The position numbers were made by a program, and so were the translations under genes. From an uncultured Ruminococcus sp. (GTDB lineage: Bacteria; Bacillota; Clostridia; Oscillospirales; Ruminococcaceae): 56,800 nucleotides of DNA. Where the stretch lies: the NCBI GenBank assembly GCA_945877315.1, contig CAMCRP010000015.1:1-56800 (forward strand). Reading direction: 5' to 3'. This document shows, in pieces, positions 35,942 to 44,786 of this stretch (position 1 is its first letter; every line of letters starts with the position of its first letter). The notes under the pieces are model-generated. The model had not been told where the DNA came from. It ran no database searches and saw only the letters and a list, made by a program, of their open reading frames with translations.

Positions 35942-36844
35942 TTACGCCATCAGCTTGACCATGACCGCCTTCTGAGCGTGGAGCCTGTTTTCCGTTTCCT
36001 CGAAGATCTCGTCTGCATGAGCCTCGAAAACCTCGGATGTGATCTCCTCCTCACGATGTGCGGGAAGGCAGTGCATTACCATTGCATCGGGCTTTGCAAG
36101 GGACATTATGTGACTGTTCACCTGGTAGCCCGCAAAATCCTTTCTGCGCTGCTCGATCTCGCTTTCCTTGCCCATGGACGCCCAAACGTCGGTGATTACC
36201 ACATCTGCGCCCTCTGCCGCCTTTTCGGGAGATGTTGTCAGCTCAAATCTGCCTGTTTCCTCGGCAAATTTCAGTACGTCCTCGGCGGGACGGTACTTCT
36301 CGGGACAAGCGGCGGAAACGCTCATTCCAACCGTCAGAAAGCCCCTGATAAGGGAGTTTGCCATATTGTCGCCGTCGCCTATATAGCACATTTTCAGCCC
36401 GTCGAAGCTGCCCTTCATCTCACGGACGGTCATAAGATCCGCCAGCACCTGACAGGGGTGTGCGTAGTCGGTCAGACCGTTAATTACGGGGATAGAGCAG
36501 TACTCGGCAAGCTCCTCAGCCTCCTGCTGGTCGTAGGTGCGTATCATCAGACCGTTCAGGTAGCGGGAAAGAGTGCGTGCGGTATCGCAGACAGGCTCGC
36601 CGCGGACTATCTGCATATCCTCGGACGACAGAAACAGCGGATATCCCCCAAGCTGATACATTCCCGTTTCAAAGGAAACACGAGTTCTTGTGGACGCCTT
36701 GCGGAATATCATTCCCAGAGTTTTGCCCTTTAAGTGGTTGTGTGGAATTCCGTGTTTCAGCTCATATTTCAGCTGATCTGCCAAATTTAATATTTCTATG
36801 ATCTCTTGTTTTGTAAGATCTGCCATTTTCAGAAGATGCTTCAT
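35942..36844 (-). CDS. argF: Ornithine carbamoyltransferase
   Basis: 300 aa. It makes citrulline from ornithine and carbamoyl phosphate in arginine synthesis. The carbamoyl-phosphate motif STRTR is in KASTRTRVSFE and the catalytic HCLPAHR is in MVMHCLPAHREEEI. It is the last gene of the minus-strand arg cluster, 15 bp after a small membrane-protein gene. GGAGG precedes the ATG. argG and argH are not in the window. Confidence 0.96.
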   Translation of the reverse strand: MKHLLKMADLTKQEIIEILNLADQLKYELKHGIPHNHLKGKTLGMIFRKASTRTRVSFETGMYQLGGYPLFLSSEDMQIVRGEPVCDTARTLSRYLNGLMIRTYDQQEAEELAEYCSIPVINGLTDYAHPCQVLADLMTVREMKGSFDGLKMCYIGDGDNMANSLIRGFLTVGMSVSAACPEKYRPAEDVLKFAEETGRFELTTSPEKAAEGADVVITDVWASMGKESEIEQRRKDFAGYQVNSHIMSLAKPDAMVMHCLPAHREEEITSEVFEAHADEIFEETENRLHAQKAVMVKLMA

Positions 36845-36859
36845 ATTATACCTCCAAAT

Positions 36860-37273
36860 TCAGAATATGGAAAACGCCACTACCGTTGCCATCGCCAATA
36901 CTATTATAAAAGGCAGCAGCAGAATGTCGGCAAGTGCGGCAGGATTGTCCCGTTCGATAAGGGCTTCATCGGTTTCACTGTCGTAGTAAAGGACTATTTT
37001 GTCCCCCCGCTTATAGGGTCGGAAAAATTTTCGTGTATATCGGTGGACGGTGGTGCTGTTTGCCGTTCTAAAGCTGATTATCGCCGCTTTTTTGGTGACC
37101 TCATTGCCGTCCTTGTCGTGGAATGTGACCTTGTTCACGTCGAGAATTTCGGCGTCGCAGCGTATTTCGTCACGGCGGAGATAATCGGTTTTTTCGTGGA
37201 GCCTTCTCCTCAGCCGCTCATACATTATAAATAGTATAACGCAAACAGCGGCGGTTACCATGCCGACGATCAT
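36860..37273 (-). CDS. DUF3592-like small membrane protein
   Basis: 137 aa. One N-terminal TM helix (about residues 2-18), an extracytoplasmic-type beta-rich domain (AEILDVNKVTFHDKDGNEVT to RPYKRGDKIVLYYDS) and a C-terminal TM helix. The pattern fits DUF3592. Its ATG overlaps the argD TGA by four bases (ATGA), so it is translated with argD. Function is unknown; no link to arginine is visible beyond the operon. Confidence 0.72.
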   Translation of the reverse strand: MIVGMVTAAVCVILFIMYERLRRRLHEKTDYLRRDEIRCDAEILDVNKVTFHDKDGNEVTKKAAIISFRTANSTTVHRYTRKFFRPYKRGDKIVLYYDSETDEALIERDNPAALADILLLPFIIVLAMATVVAFSIF

Positions 37274-38445
37274 TTTAACAGCTCGGCGAGGATAGCAAGT
37301 CCCCTGTCGATCTCCTCATATGTGATAGTCAGCGGCGGCAACAGACGGAGCTTTTCCTTTGCCGTCAGCACCAGCAGACCGTTGTCAAGACAGGCTTTGC
37401 AGACATCGGCAGCCTTTTTCTCCTTGTCGGTGAACCGAATGCCCAGCATCATTCCCATTCCGTCAACACCCTCTACACCGTCCATAGCGGTTAGCTTTTC
37501 ACGGAAATATTCGCCCTTTTTCTTTACCTCGTCAAGGAATTCCTCGGACGCAAGTCGGTCGCAGACCACATTGGCACCCGCACAGGCAATAGGATTTCCG
37601 CCGAATGTAGAGCCGTGAGTACCCTTGTTCAGCACCTCCGCACACTTTTCCGACGCAAGGCAGGCACCCATGGGAATTCCCCCCGCAATACCCTTTGCAA
37701 GTGTGGTAACATCGGGCTTAACGCCGTACTGCTGCGACGCAAGGACTGTTCCCGTTCTGCCCATGCCCGTCTGAACCTCGTCGCAGATAGTGAGAATATC
37801 CTTCTCGGTGCATATCTTGAAGATCTCGTCCACAAACGCCTTATCAAGGGGATTTACGCCGCCCTCGCCCTGAACACATTCGAACATTACAGCGCAAACC
37901 TTGTCATCAATTTTTGAACGCAGGTCGTCAATATCGTTGGCGGTCACATTCACGAAACCGTCCACAAAGGGGAAGAAATAGTTGTGGAAAACGTCCTGAC
38001 CGGTGGCGGACAAAGTGCAGAGGGTTCTGCCGTGGAAGGAGTTCACAAGGGTGATTATCTTGAAACGCTCGGCGTCCTTGCCGTATTTGTCAAAGGAATA
38101 TTTCCTTGCCAGCTTAATGGCGCACTCGTTGGCTTCCGCACCCGAATTTCCGAAGAATATCTTAGAATATCCCGTCAAATTACACAGCTTTTCCGCTAAA
38201 TCAGCCTGAGTTTTTGTGTAATAATAGTTGGAAGTATGCTGAATGGAACGCACCTGAGCGCAAACGGCGTCCGCCCACTCCTTGTCGCAGAAGCCGAGGG
38301 AATTTGTGCCGATGCCGCTGCCGAAATCTATGTATTCCTTGCCGTTTTCGTCCACGGCTGTTTCATGCTCGCCCTTTTCCATAACCACGTCAAAACGTCC
38401 GTAGGTGGGCATAATATGTTCATTAAATTTTTCTATTGTAGACAT
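37270..38445 (-). CDS. argD: Acetylornithine aminotransferase
   Basis: 391 aa, PLP-dependent class III aminotransferase. It converts N-acetylglutamate semialdehyde to N-acetylornithine. The PLP lysine lies in TTLAKGIAGGIPMGA; ICDEVQTGMGRTG and NSFHGRTLCTLSATG are the expected cofactor-site motifs. GGAGGATG precedes the ATG. A single heptad-repeat arm lies in the 61-bp gap between argB and argD. Confidence 0.96.
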   Translation of the reverse strand: MSTIEKFNEHIMPTYGRFDVVMEKGEHETAVDENGKEYIDFGSGIGTNSLGFCDKEWADAVCAQVRSIQHTSNYYYTKTQADLAEKLCNLTGYSKIFFGNSGAEANECAIKLARKYSFDKYGKDAERFKIITLVNSFHGRTLCTLSATGQDVFHNYFFPFVDGFVNVTANDIDDLRSKIDDKVCAVMFECVQGEGGVNPLDKAFVDEIFKICTEKDILTICDEVQTGMGRTGTVLASQQYGVKPDVTTLAKGIAGGIPMGACLASEKCAEVLNKGTHGSTFGGNPIACAGANVVCDRLASEEFLDEVKKKGEYFREKLTAMDGVEGVDGMGMMLGIRFTDKEKKAADVCKACLDNGLLVLTAKEKLRLLPPLTITYEEIDRGLAILAELLK

Positions 38446-38467
38446 TTTATCATCCTCCGCAAATCAC

Positions 38468-38502
38468 TAAAAACTCCACTTTTCACTTTCCACTCTCCAC
38501 AT
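38468..38502. repeat. Single heptad-repeat arm
   Basis: One right-oriented arm (ACTCCACTTTTCACTTTCC and the following heptads) in the argB-argD gap. No matching left arm is visible nearby, so this may be a solo arm or the remnant of a deleted element. Confidence 0.7.
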
Positions 38503-38506
38503 TCAT

Positions 38507-39370
38507 TTAAATGAACTGTGTTCCGATTCCCTCATTTGAAAGCAGCTCGATAAGTATGGAATGAGGAACACGTCCGTCAATTATGCAGGTCTTTTTAACG
38601 CCACGTCTGACCGCCTCAACGCAGCAGTCAATTTTCGGTATCATACCGCCCGAAATTATGCCCTGACGCTTCATAAAAGGCACCTCGCTGACCTGTACCG
38701 TGGGAATAAGCGTGTCAGCGTCGTCCTTGTCCTTCAAAAGTCCCTTGATATCCGTCATAAGGATAAGATTTTCCGCTTTAAGCTCGGCGGCTATTCTTGC
38801 GGCTGCGGTATCGGCGTTGACGTTCAGGGTCTGACCCTTACTGTCACAGGCAACTGTTGCGATTACGGGGACATATCCTCTGTCAAGAGTGTCGGTAATA
38901 GGCGTGGTGTTTACGCTGTCTATTTCTCCGACGAAACCGAGGTCGGGGTCGGATTCCATCTTGTGTGCGACGAGCATTCCCCCGTCAATTCCGCAAAGTC
39001 CCAAAGCGTTTCCGTTATGCTGCTTTAAATATGCTACCAGCTCCTTGTTGACCTTGCCCGCAAGCACCATTTTTACGATGTCAACGGTAGCTTCGTCGGT
39101 GTATCTAAGACCGTTGATGAACTTGCTTTCAATACCCACTCTTTTGAGCATATCGTTTATTTCGGGTCCGCCGCCGTGAACGAGAACCACCCTTACGCCA
39201 ACCAGCGAAAGCAGGACTATATCGCTCATTACAGCGTCCTTCAAAACCTCGTTTGTCATAGCGTTTCCGCCGTATTTTATAACGACTATTTTGCCGTTAT
39301 ATCTCTGTATGTACGGCAGTGCGTCAATAAGCACCTTTGAACGTATTTCATTTGAAATAATGTTTTCCAT
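38507..39370 (-). CDS. argB: Acetylglutamate kinase
   Basis: 287 aa from the ATG at 39370 (MENIISNEIRSK), after AAGGAG. The open frame extends 18 codons further upstream but into the preceding gene. VVIKYGGNAM and LVHGGGPEIN are the nucleotide and acetylglutamate loops. It phosphorylates N-acetylglutamate and in cyclic-pathway bacteria is usually the arginine-inhibited step. The start is one base after the stop of the PH-like membrane protein, so the two are coupled. Confidence 0.96.
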   Translation of the reverse strand: MENIISNEIRSKVLIDALPYIQRYNGKIVVIKYGGNAMTNEVLKDAVMSDIVLLSLVGVRVVLVHGGGPEINDMLKRVGIESKFINGLRYTDEATVDIVKMVLAGKVNKELVAYLKQHNGNALGLCGIDGGMLVAHKMESDPDLGFVGEIDSVNTTPITDTLDRGYVPVIATVACDSKGQTLNVNADTAAARIAAELKAENLILMTDIKGLLKDKDDADTLIPTVQVSEVPFMKRQGIISGGMIPKIDCCVEAVRRGVKKTCIIDGRVPHSILIELLSNEGIGTQFI

Positions 39371-39371
39371 T

Positions 39372-39968
39372 TTATCTGATACTCCTTTGGTTGTTGTTAA
39401 TGGCAGCGGCAATATTTTCGGCATCTTCGGCGGACATTGAGCATATTCCGCCCGTGGCTATCTCCCCCACAAGGGCGTTTCTGTTCTTCTTTGATACCCA
39501 GTCAAACATTATATCGCAAAGCTGCGGGTCGGCTGAGGGGAATATTTTGGCTTCTCCCAAATCCTCGTAATAGAGTGCACCTACCTGTCTGCCGCAGCGA
39601 AAAATCACCCTTTTTCCCGTAACAGCCACTTGAATTTTCCGCCTGATAAAGCCCGCAGATTTTAGCTGACCTATTCCCACAAGGATAAACGGAACGCCGA
39701 AAAGTCCGAACAAGCCGCCCGCCATGGAAGCCCCCGCAGTCCAGAACACCGCAAAGGCTGTCCAGCAAACTGCAAATATTTTCAACGCTATATTTCCCTT
39801 GCCCGTCTTTCCCTCGGCAGCGGCAATAATGCTTTCGTCCGAGAGAAGAACACTTTCAAATTTCTGCAAAAGCTTTTCGGGAATATTTACGGGAGCTTCG
39901 GCGAAAAAGCCTATGTCAGCGTCCTCAAAACCGACGCCCATTGCTTCTTTTTCTTTATGTTCAAACAT
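39372..39968 (-). CDS. Membrane protein with PH-like domain
   Basis: 198 aa. About 55 polar residues, two TM helices (ALKIFAVCWTAFAVFWTAGA and GGLFGLFGVPFILVGIG), then a region with VTGKRVIFRCGRQVGALYYE, the pattern of bacterial PH-like (bPH2) domains. It is squeezed between argJ (3 bp) and argB (1 bp) and lacks a strong ribosome site, so it is probably translated by coupling. Function is unknown. Confidence 0.7.
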   Translation of the reverse strand: MFEHKEKEAMGVGFEDADIGFFAEAPVNIPEKLLQKFESVLLSDESIIAAAEGKTGKGNIALKIFAVCWTAFAVFWTAGASMAGGLFGLFGVPFILVGIGQLKSAGFIRRKIQVAVTGKRVIFRCGRQVGALYYEDLGEAKIFPSADPQLCDIMFDWVSKKNRNALVGEIATGGICSMSAEDAENIAAAINNNQRSIR

Positions 39969-39971
39969 AGC

Positions 39972-41204
39972 TTATGAACGGTAATCGCCGTTTATCTTAA
40001 CATAGTCATATGTAAGGTCGCAGCCCCATGCAGTTGCGGAAACGCTGCCCGAATTGAGGTTTATGAGAATATCTATCTCATCTTCAAGGAGAATTTTCTT
40101 TGCCTCCTCCTCGGAGAACTCAACACCCGCTCCGTTGCGGCAAACGGCGATCTTTCCAGCCTTTGAGCCGAGATCCACATCTACCTTGTTAATGTCGAAA
40201 TCCGCTTCGGCGTAACCGATAGCGCAGAGAACACGTCCCCAGTTAGCGTCAGCACCGAACATTGCGCATTTGAAAAGCGGCGAACGGATAACGCTCTTTG
40301 CCACGATGATTGCCGTGTCAAGGTCGGGGGAACCGCTGCAAACGCAGGTCAGCAGCTTTGTGGCACCCTCGCCGTCCTTGGCAAGCATTCTTGTGAGATT
40401 TGCCATTACCTGATAGAGAGCGTCCTTGAATGTTGCAAAATCGGCGTTTTCCTCGGCAATTTCGGGATTTTCCGCCAGACCGTTTGCCATAAGCATACAG
40501 GTGTCGTTGGTGGACTGGTCGCCGTCAACGGACAGGCAGTTGTATGTAATTTTAACGATCTCCGAAAGAGCCTTTTGCAGCATTTCGGGAGATACGGCGC
40601 AGTCGGTGGTGATAAAGTTCAGGGTGGTCGCCATATTGGGGTGGATCATACCGCTGCCCTTTGCCATACCGCCAAGGTGACATTCCTTGCCGCCTATCTC
40701 AAACTTAACAGCGTACTCCTTTTTAACGGTATCGGTGGTCATAATAGCAGTTGCGGCTTCAACATTTCCCGTATAGGACAGCTTTTCGACAAGCTCGGGA
40801 ACAGCCTTTGCAATAGGCTCGATGGGAAGTATCTGCCCGATAACGCCCGTGGACGCAACTATGACTTCCTCGGGCTTGATACCCAAAGCATCGGCGGTCA
40901 GGCTGCACATTTTCATTGCCTTTTCCTCGCCGTCGGCGTTGCAGGTGTTGGCGTTTTTGGAATTTACGATAACAGCCTTTGCCTTTCCGTCCGATTTTTC
41001 CAGGTTTTTCTTTGTAACCATAACAGGCGCACCCTTTACCTTGTTCTGAGTGTAAACGCCCGCCGCATTGCACATTACATCGGAAACTACCATTGCAATG
41101 TCGTTTTTCTTTGTGGGATTTTCCTTAATAGCGCAGTAAACGCCGCTTGCCTTAAATCCCTTTGCGGCACATACGCCGCCTTCTATGGTAAGAAATTTAT
41201 TCAT
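39972..41204 (-). CDS. argJ: Bifunctional ornithine acetyltransferase / N-acetylglutamate synthase
   Basis: 410 aa from the ATG at 41204 (AAGGAG nine bases upstream). It transfers the acetyl group from acetylornithine to glutamate, so the pathway is cyclic and argE is not needed. The autocleavage site GMIHPNMATTL supplies the Thr nucleophile that begins the beta chain. GVIGQILPIE and the C-terminal WGCDLTYDYVKING are typical. The gene is intact. Confidence 0.96.
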   Translation of the reverse strand: MNKFLTIEGGVCAAKGFKASGVYCAIKENPTKKNDIAMVVSDVMCNAAGVYTQNKVKGAPVMVTKKNLEKSDGKAKAVIVNSKNANTCNADGEEKAMKMCSLTADALGIKPEEVIVASTGVIGQILPIEPIAKAVPELVEKLSYTGNVEAATAIMTTDTVKKEYAVKFEIGGKECHLGGMAKGSGMIHPNMATTLNFITTDCAVSPEMLQKALSEIVKITYNCLSVDGDQSTNDTCMLMANGLAENPEIAEENADFATFKDALYQVMANLTRMLAKDGEGATKLLTCVCSGSPDLDTAIIVAKSVIRSPLFKCAMFGADANWGRVLCAIGYAEADFDINKVDVDLGSKAGKIAVCRNGAGVEFSEEEAKKILLEDEIDILINLNSGSVSATAWGCDLTYDYVKINGDYRS

Positions 41205-41230
41205 AATATACAACTCCTTATAAAAATCAC

Positions 41231-42088
41231 TCAATCCTCAAGCCACTCTACCATTTCTTCCTTAAATAGCTCATTCTCAACATATTCGTCATCGAACTGC
41301 CACGTCGGCTCTTTTCCGCTGAAGAAATCGCTGACGGTATATGCACCGTCCTCCAGCATATCACCGATTTTGTAAACATCTATGACCTTATTTGTAAAAG
41401 CAAATGCAGTCAGAGCAGTTCCTATAACAACAAAAGCCAAAAACAACGCAGGGCGGTAAAGCTTCTTTTTGTGCCTGAGCTTGATATACAGTACACCCAC
41501 CCAGGACGCAAAGAAATTAACAACGGGGATAAACGCACACACTTTAAGCACCTTGCTCAGTGTCTTGCTTCCGTTTTCTCCCTCTGCAAGCACCCTTCCC
41601 CCACGGAATACATAAATGACAGGGCAAACTATCCAAAGAAAAGCCGCCATAAATACGGGCGAAAGGAACTTATTATCCAGCACGATGACAAGCGAAGAAA
41701 GCTGCGACAATACAGCGGCGAAAAATCCGAAGTTGCCGCCTACTATCCACGTCCAGACCATAAATGCACAATAGTAAGCAACCAAGCACACCTGAAAATA
41801 TATGCTTAAAGAAAACCGTTTCAACGCCCATTCCGCAGGGTCCTGCTCATCACATTTTTGGAACATTGTCGCCCCCGCAACAAGCATGGCATAAATCGCA
41901 GCAGGCATAGAAACCAGCCAACCGTTGTATGTGATACCGAAGTCCAGCTCTGCCCCCAAAACAACTATCGGCATTGCAATAATATTGCAAAGGGGAGATG
42001 AAAAGGGCAATATTTTCAGCACCGCCAATATGACCGACACTGCCAGCATACCCCACACAAGTATTAGCACAGCCGTTGAAAATAACAT
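41231..42088 (-). CDS. Multi-pass membrane protein within the arg operon
   Basis: 285 aa with about seven TM helices followed by an acidic C-terminal tail of about 50 residues (GDMLEDGAYTVSDFFSG to EEMVEWLED). I do not recognise a family. It lies between argC and argJ, 26 bp from each, with a GGGGGTGA ribosome site. An arginine or ornithine carrier would make sense here, but nothing in the sequence shows this. Confidence 0.7.
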   Translation of the reverse strand: MLFSTAVLILVWGMLAVSVILAVLKILPFSSPLCNIIAMPIVVLGAELDFGITYNGWLVSMPAAIYAMLVAGATMFQKCDEQDPAEWALKRFSLSIYFQVCLVAYYCAFMVWTWIVGGNFGFFAAVLSQLSSLVIVLDNKFLSPVFMAAFLWIVCPVIYVFRGGRVLAEGENGSKTLSKVLKVCAFIPVVNFFASWVGVLYIKLRHKKKLYRPALFLAFVVIGTALTAFAFTNKVIDVYKIGDMLEDGAYTVSDFFSGKEPTWQFDDEYVENELFKEEMVEWLED

Positions 42089-42114
42089 TTTGTCACCCCC
42101 AAAAACGTTGACGT

Positions 42115-43065
42115 TTAGCCTATAAGTCCCGTTTCCTCAGGCACTCCCATCATAATATTCATAGACTGCACCGCAGCGCCCGAAGCACCCTTTCCCAGAT
42201 TGTCAAATCTTGCGGATATAACGGCTCTGTCATCGTTTCCGCAGATAAATATCTGCATATCGTTTGTATCTTTAAGCGTATTTGCCGCAATAAATCCGTC
42301 GGACAGAACGCCCTCACCGCAAATCGGCATTACCTTAACAAATCTCTCGCCCTCATAATGTGCGGCGAAAACATCTCTCAGCTCCGCAAGCGTCAGCTTT
42401 TTGTCAAGGGTTCTCAAATGCAGAGGAACGGAAACCACCATACCATTATAATAGTCATCAACGATAGGCGTGAACACAGGCAGCCGGGACAGCCCCGATA
42501 TAGTCATCATTTCCTTGATATGCTTGTGGTTCTGGGTAAGTGCATACTGACGAGGAGAATCCAGCTGAAAATCCCTGTTTTCGTCCTCATACTGTGCAAT
42601 GCCCTTCTTACCCGCTCCGCTGTAACCCGAAACGGCGTGGCAGGTCACGGGATAATCCTTCGGCATAATTCCCGCAGATACCAGCGGATAAACGCAGGCA
42701 ATAAAGCCGCTTGCGTAACAGCCGGGGTTTGCCACTCTTTTCGCCGTTCTTATCCTCTCTCTGTGAGCCTTGGACAGCTCGGGGAAGCCGTAAGCCCAGT
42801 CGGGATTTGTTCTGTGTGCGGTGGAAGCGTCAATAATGCGGACGTTCTCGTTTTCCGCCAGAGTGACCGCCTCAATTGCCGCCGCATCGGGCAGACAAAG
42901 GAATGTAATATCCGAAGCGTTTATAAGACGCTTTCTCTCGTTTACGTCCTTTCTCAGGGATTCATCTATTTTAAGAAGCTCGATGTCCGAGCGGTTTTTC
43001 AGTCTTTCAACGATACGAAGTCCTGTGGTACCTTCCTGACCGTCTATAAAGATCTTGAACGGCAT
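42115..43065 (-). CDS. argC: N-acetyl-gamma-glutamyl-phosphate reductase
   Basis: 316 aa, the short type of ArgC. It reduces N-acetylglutamyl phosphate to the semialdehyde with NADPH. An N-terminal GQEGTTGLRIVERL nucleotide loop and the catalytic Cys in VANPGCYASG are visible. It is the first gene of the arg operon, with GGAGG before the ATG and a long AT-rich upstream region. Confidence 0.95.
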   Translation of the reverse strand: MPFKIFIDGQEGTTGLRIVERLKNRSDIELLKIDESLRKDVNERKRLINASDITFLCLPDAAAIEAVTLAENENVRIIDASTAHRTNPDWAYGFPELSKAHRERIRTAKRVANPGCYASGFIACVYPLVSAGIMPKDYPVTCHAVSGYSGAGKKGIAQYEDENRDFQLDSPRQYALTQNHKHIKEMMTISGLSRLPVFTPIVDDYYNGMVVSVPLHLRTLDKKLTLAELRDVFAAHYEGERFVKVMPICGEGVLSDGFIAANTLKDTNDMQIFICGNDDRAVISARFDNLGKGASGAAVQSMNIMMGVPEETGLIG

Positions 43066-43402
43066 AAAATTTCCTCCTGTTAAGTATTTCGGGGATAATT
43101 TCCCAAAATAATAATACTATTCCATTATACTTACGCTATGTTAATTTATCGTGAAGATACTGTATTTCTTTTATAAATTTATGCAAAACATTCAGTAATA
43201 TTCATTTAGTTTGTGAATATATGCAGGTTTAAGTGTATATTATTCGCATATACTGCATATAATAAAGAAAAAGCCCCTCCTCGTTAAGGAAAGTACCGAT
43301 AAAAAAGTATTAACGGTATCGAGCGACAAACTTTGTTCATTTCACAAATTTACTTGCGAATTGACAAAGGGGTCGCCCCTTTTTCGAAGAGAAGCTTTTA
43401 TT
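43066..43402 (-). promoter_or_regulatory. argC upstream region with candidate ARG-box-like sites
   Basis: A possible -10 (TATAAT, about 43122-43127 on the minus strand) lacks a clear -35. Imperfect TGAAT/ATGCA palindromes cluster at about 43185-43260 (for example TGTGAATATATGCA), resembling ArgR sites but not matching the full 18-bp consensus. Near 43368-43383 a small AAAGGGG/CCCCTTT hairpin precedes a T-run read on the plus strand. No gene is visible in this stretch. Confidence 0.4.
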
Positions 43403-44647
43403 TCAGAAATCCGCCTTATTGATCTCATCAAGCGCCGCCAGCCGTTTATTCTTGGCAAGGAACACAGCAGCGTCCCCGCAATTGTCCCTGTTAATGATAC
43501 CCTTGGAGATCATCAGCGAAATAATTTTGCGGCTGCCGTAGGAAAGAAACAGCTCAGTCATGGGAGAAATGCCGTCGGAAACAGGGAAATTAACGCTGTG
43601 AGCCAGCAAATATCTCAGCTCCTCGGCGGTGGTATAACGAATATCGCAGGCATCGGCATCAGACAGGTCAAATATAAGCTTATGCCCCTTAAACAGCACT
43701 CTGTATCTGTCTACGGAAAACCAGTTTTTCCCGCTTTGGTACAATATGGTCACCTCATCTGCAAATATCCGCCCGATCTCGCAGGCAAATTGCCCCGATT
43801 CGTAAATTTCCGAAAAGGTATAGTCAGTGCTTGTCATGACCGACACAGGTGAGATCCTTTCAAGGTAATAGTCAAGCAGCTCCGATTCTTTTTCATGATA
43901 GAGATTATGAAGAAGCTTTAGCTTTGTCCCCTGCATATGCTCGGCGTTTAAAAATTCCGATAGAGTCGGCGGAGTATCTCTCTTTTCAAATCCCACATAT
44001 GTATAAAAGCTTTCCGCAATATACTCAATACTTTCGGGAAACAGGGCAAGACTCGGTATAATATCCTGCAAACGCTCCTGCGGGAATACCGCAAGCAGCA
44101 TTTTGAGCACACGTTCTTCCCGACAAACTGCCGCCGCAGCAAGCAGCGAATTCATGGCAAAGCCACCGTAGCAGGACGGGTCAACATTCTCATTCTTAAA
44201 TTTCCCCAGCACCTCCGCCAGAATGTCATACTTTTTAAACAGCATAAGGATATACAGGGGGTTATGGGAAAATCTGTACCACAAAATGTCACGGCAGCCG
44301 CTGCGGCGAACCAGCAAATACCTTAAAATCTCATCATTGCCGTAAAGACAGGCGGACAGGACCCGAAAGGGATATTTTTCCACATTGTCCGAAATAAAGC
44401 CTTCCGTTTTTATTTCCTCGCCGCACAGCCCGCCAAATTCCGCCAACGCTTCACTGTCGCCCCGTTTTATAAGTATCTGACGTACCTGATGTATTGCCGT
44501 TATGCGATAATTATCCGAATCAAGTGTCCTGCTCTTTCTGTCCTTCGACAGCTTCACAAGCCTGAGTGCCTGCATAAGCTCCTCTGTTGTGCCGTATAAG
44601 GCTGCACGAAGCATTTTATCAATGTAAAAATATTCCTGATAATACAT
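43403..44647 (-). CDS. Unknown helical-repeat protein, paralogue 2 of 3
   Basis: 414 aa, soluble, no recognised family. It shares the ordered landmarks of the proteins at 1549 and 44780: FYIDKMLRAAL near the start, PLYILMLFKKYDIL, LLAAAAVCREERVLKMLL, YIAESFYTYVGFE, ADEVTILYQS and LMISKGIINRDN. Regular amphipathic helix pairs suggest an alpha-solenoid, ankyrin-like fold. It is directly downstream of paralogue 3, separated by an inverted-repeat element. A GGGAGGG site precedes the ATG. Confidence 0.75.
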   Translation of the reverse strand: MYYQEYFYIDKMLRAALYGTTEELMQALRLVKLSKDRKSRTLDSDNYRITAIHQVRQILIKRGDSEALAEFGGLCGEEIKTEGFISDNVEKYPFRVLSACLYGNDEILRYLLVRRSGCRDILWYRFSHNPLYILMLFKKYDILAEVLGKFKNENVDPSCYGGFAMNSLLAAAAVCREERVLKMLLAVFPQERLQDIIPSLALFPESIEYIAESFYTYVGFEKRDTPPTLSEFLNAEHMQGTKLKLLHNLYHEKESELLDYYLERISPVSVMTSTDYTFSEIYESGQFACEIGRIFADEVTILYQSGKNWFSVDRYRVLFKGHKLIFDLSDADACDIRYTTAEELRYLLAHSVNFPVSDGISPMTELFLSYGSRKIISLMISKGIINRDNCGDAAVFLAKNKRLAALDEINKADF

Positions 44648-44683
44648 ATTATCCCTCCCCCCTTGAAAGCTTTGAAGCGGCTA

Positions 44684-44786
44684 ATACTAATTTCTAATCA
44701 AAGTATAGACAAAAAATCCGCACAAAACCCATATACGCAAGCTTTTGCACGGATTTTTTGTCAACTTTATGATAGGAAATTAGTAT
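44684..44786. repeat. 103-bp near-palindrome between paralogues
   Basis: Arms 44684-44727 and 44743-44786 are near-identical inverted copies (ATACTAATTTC..., AAAAAATCCG core) around a 15-bp centre. On either strand the core forms an AAAAAATCCG...CGGATTTTTT hairpin, so it can act as a bidirectional terminator. Its right end covers the stop codon of paralogue 3, which suggests the element landed there. Confidence 0.75.
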
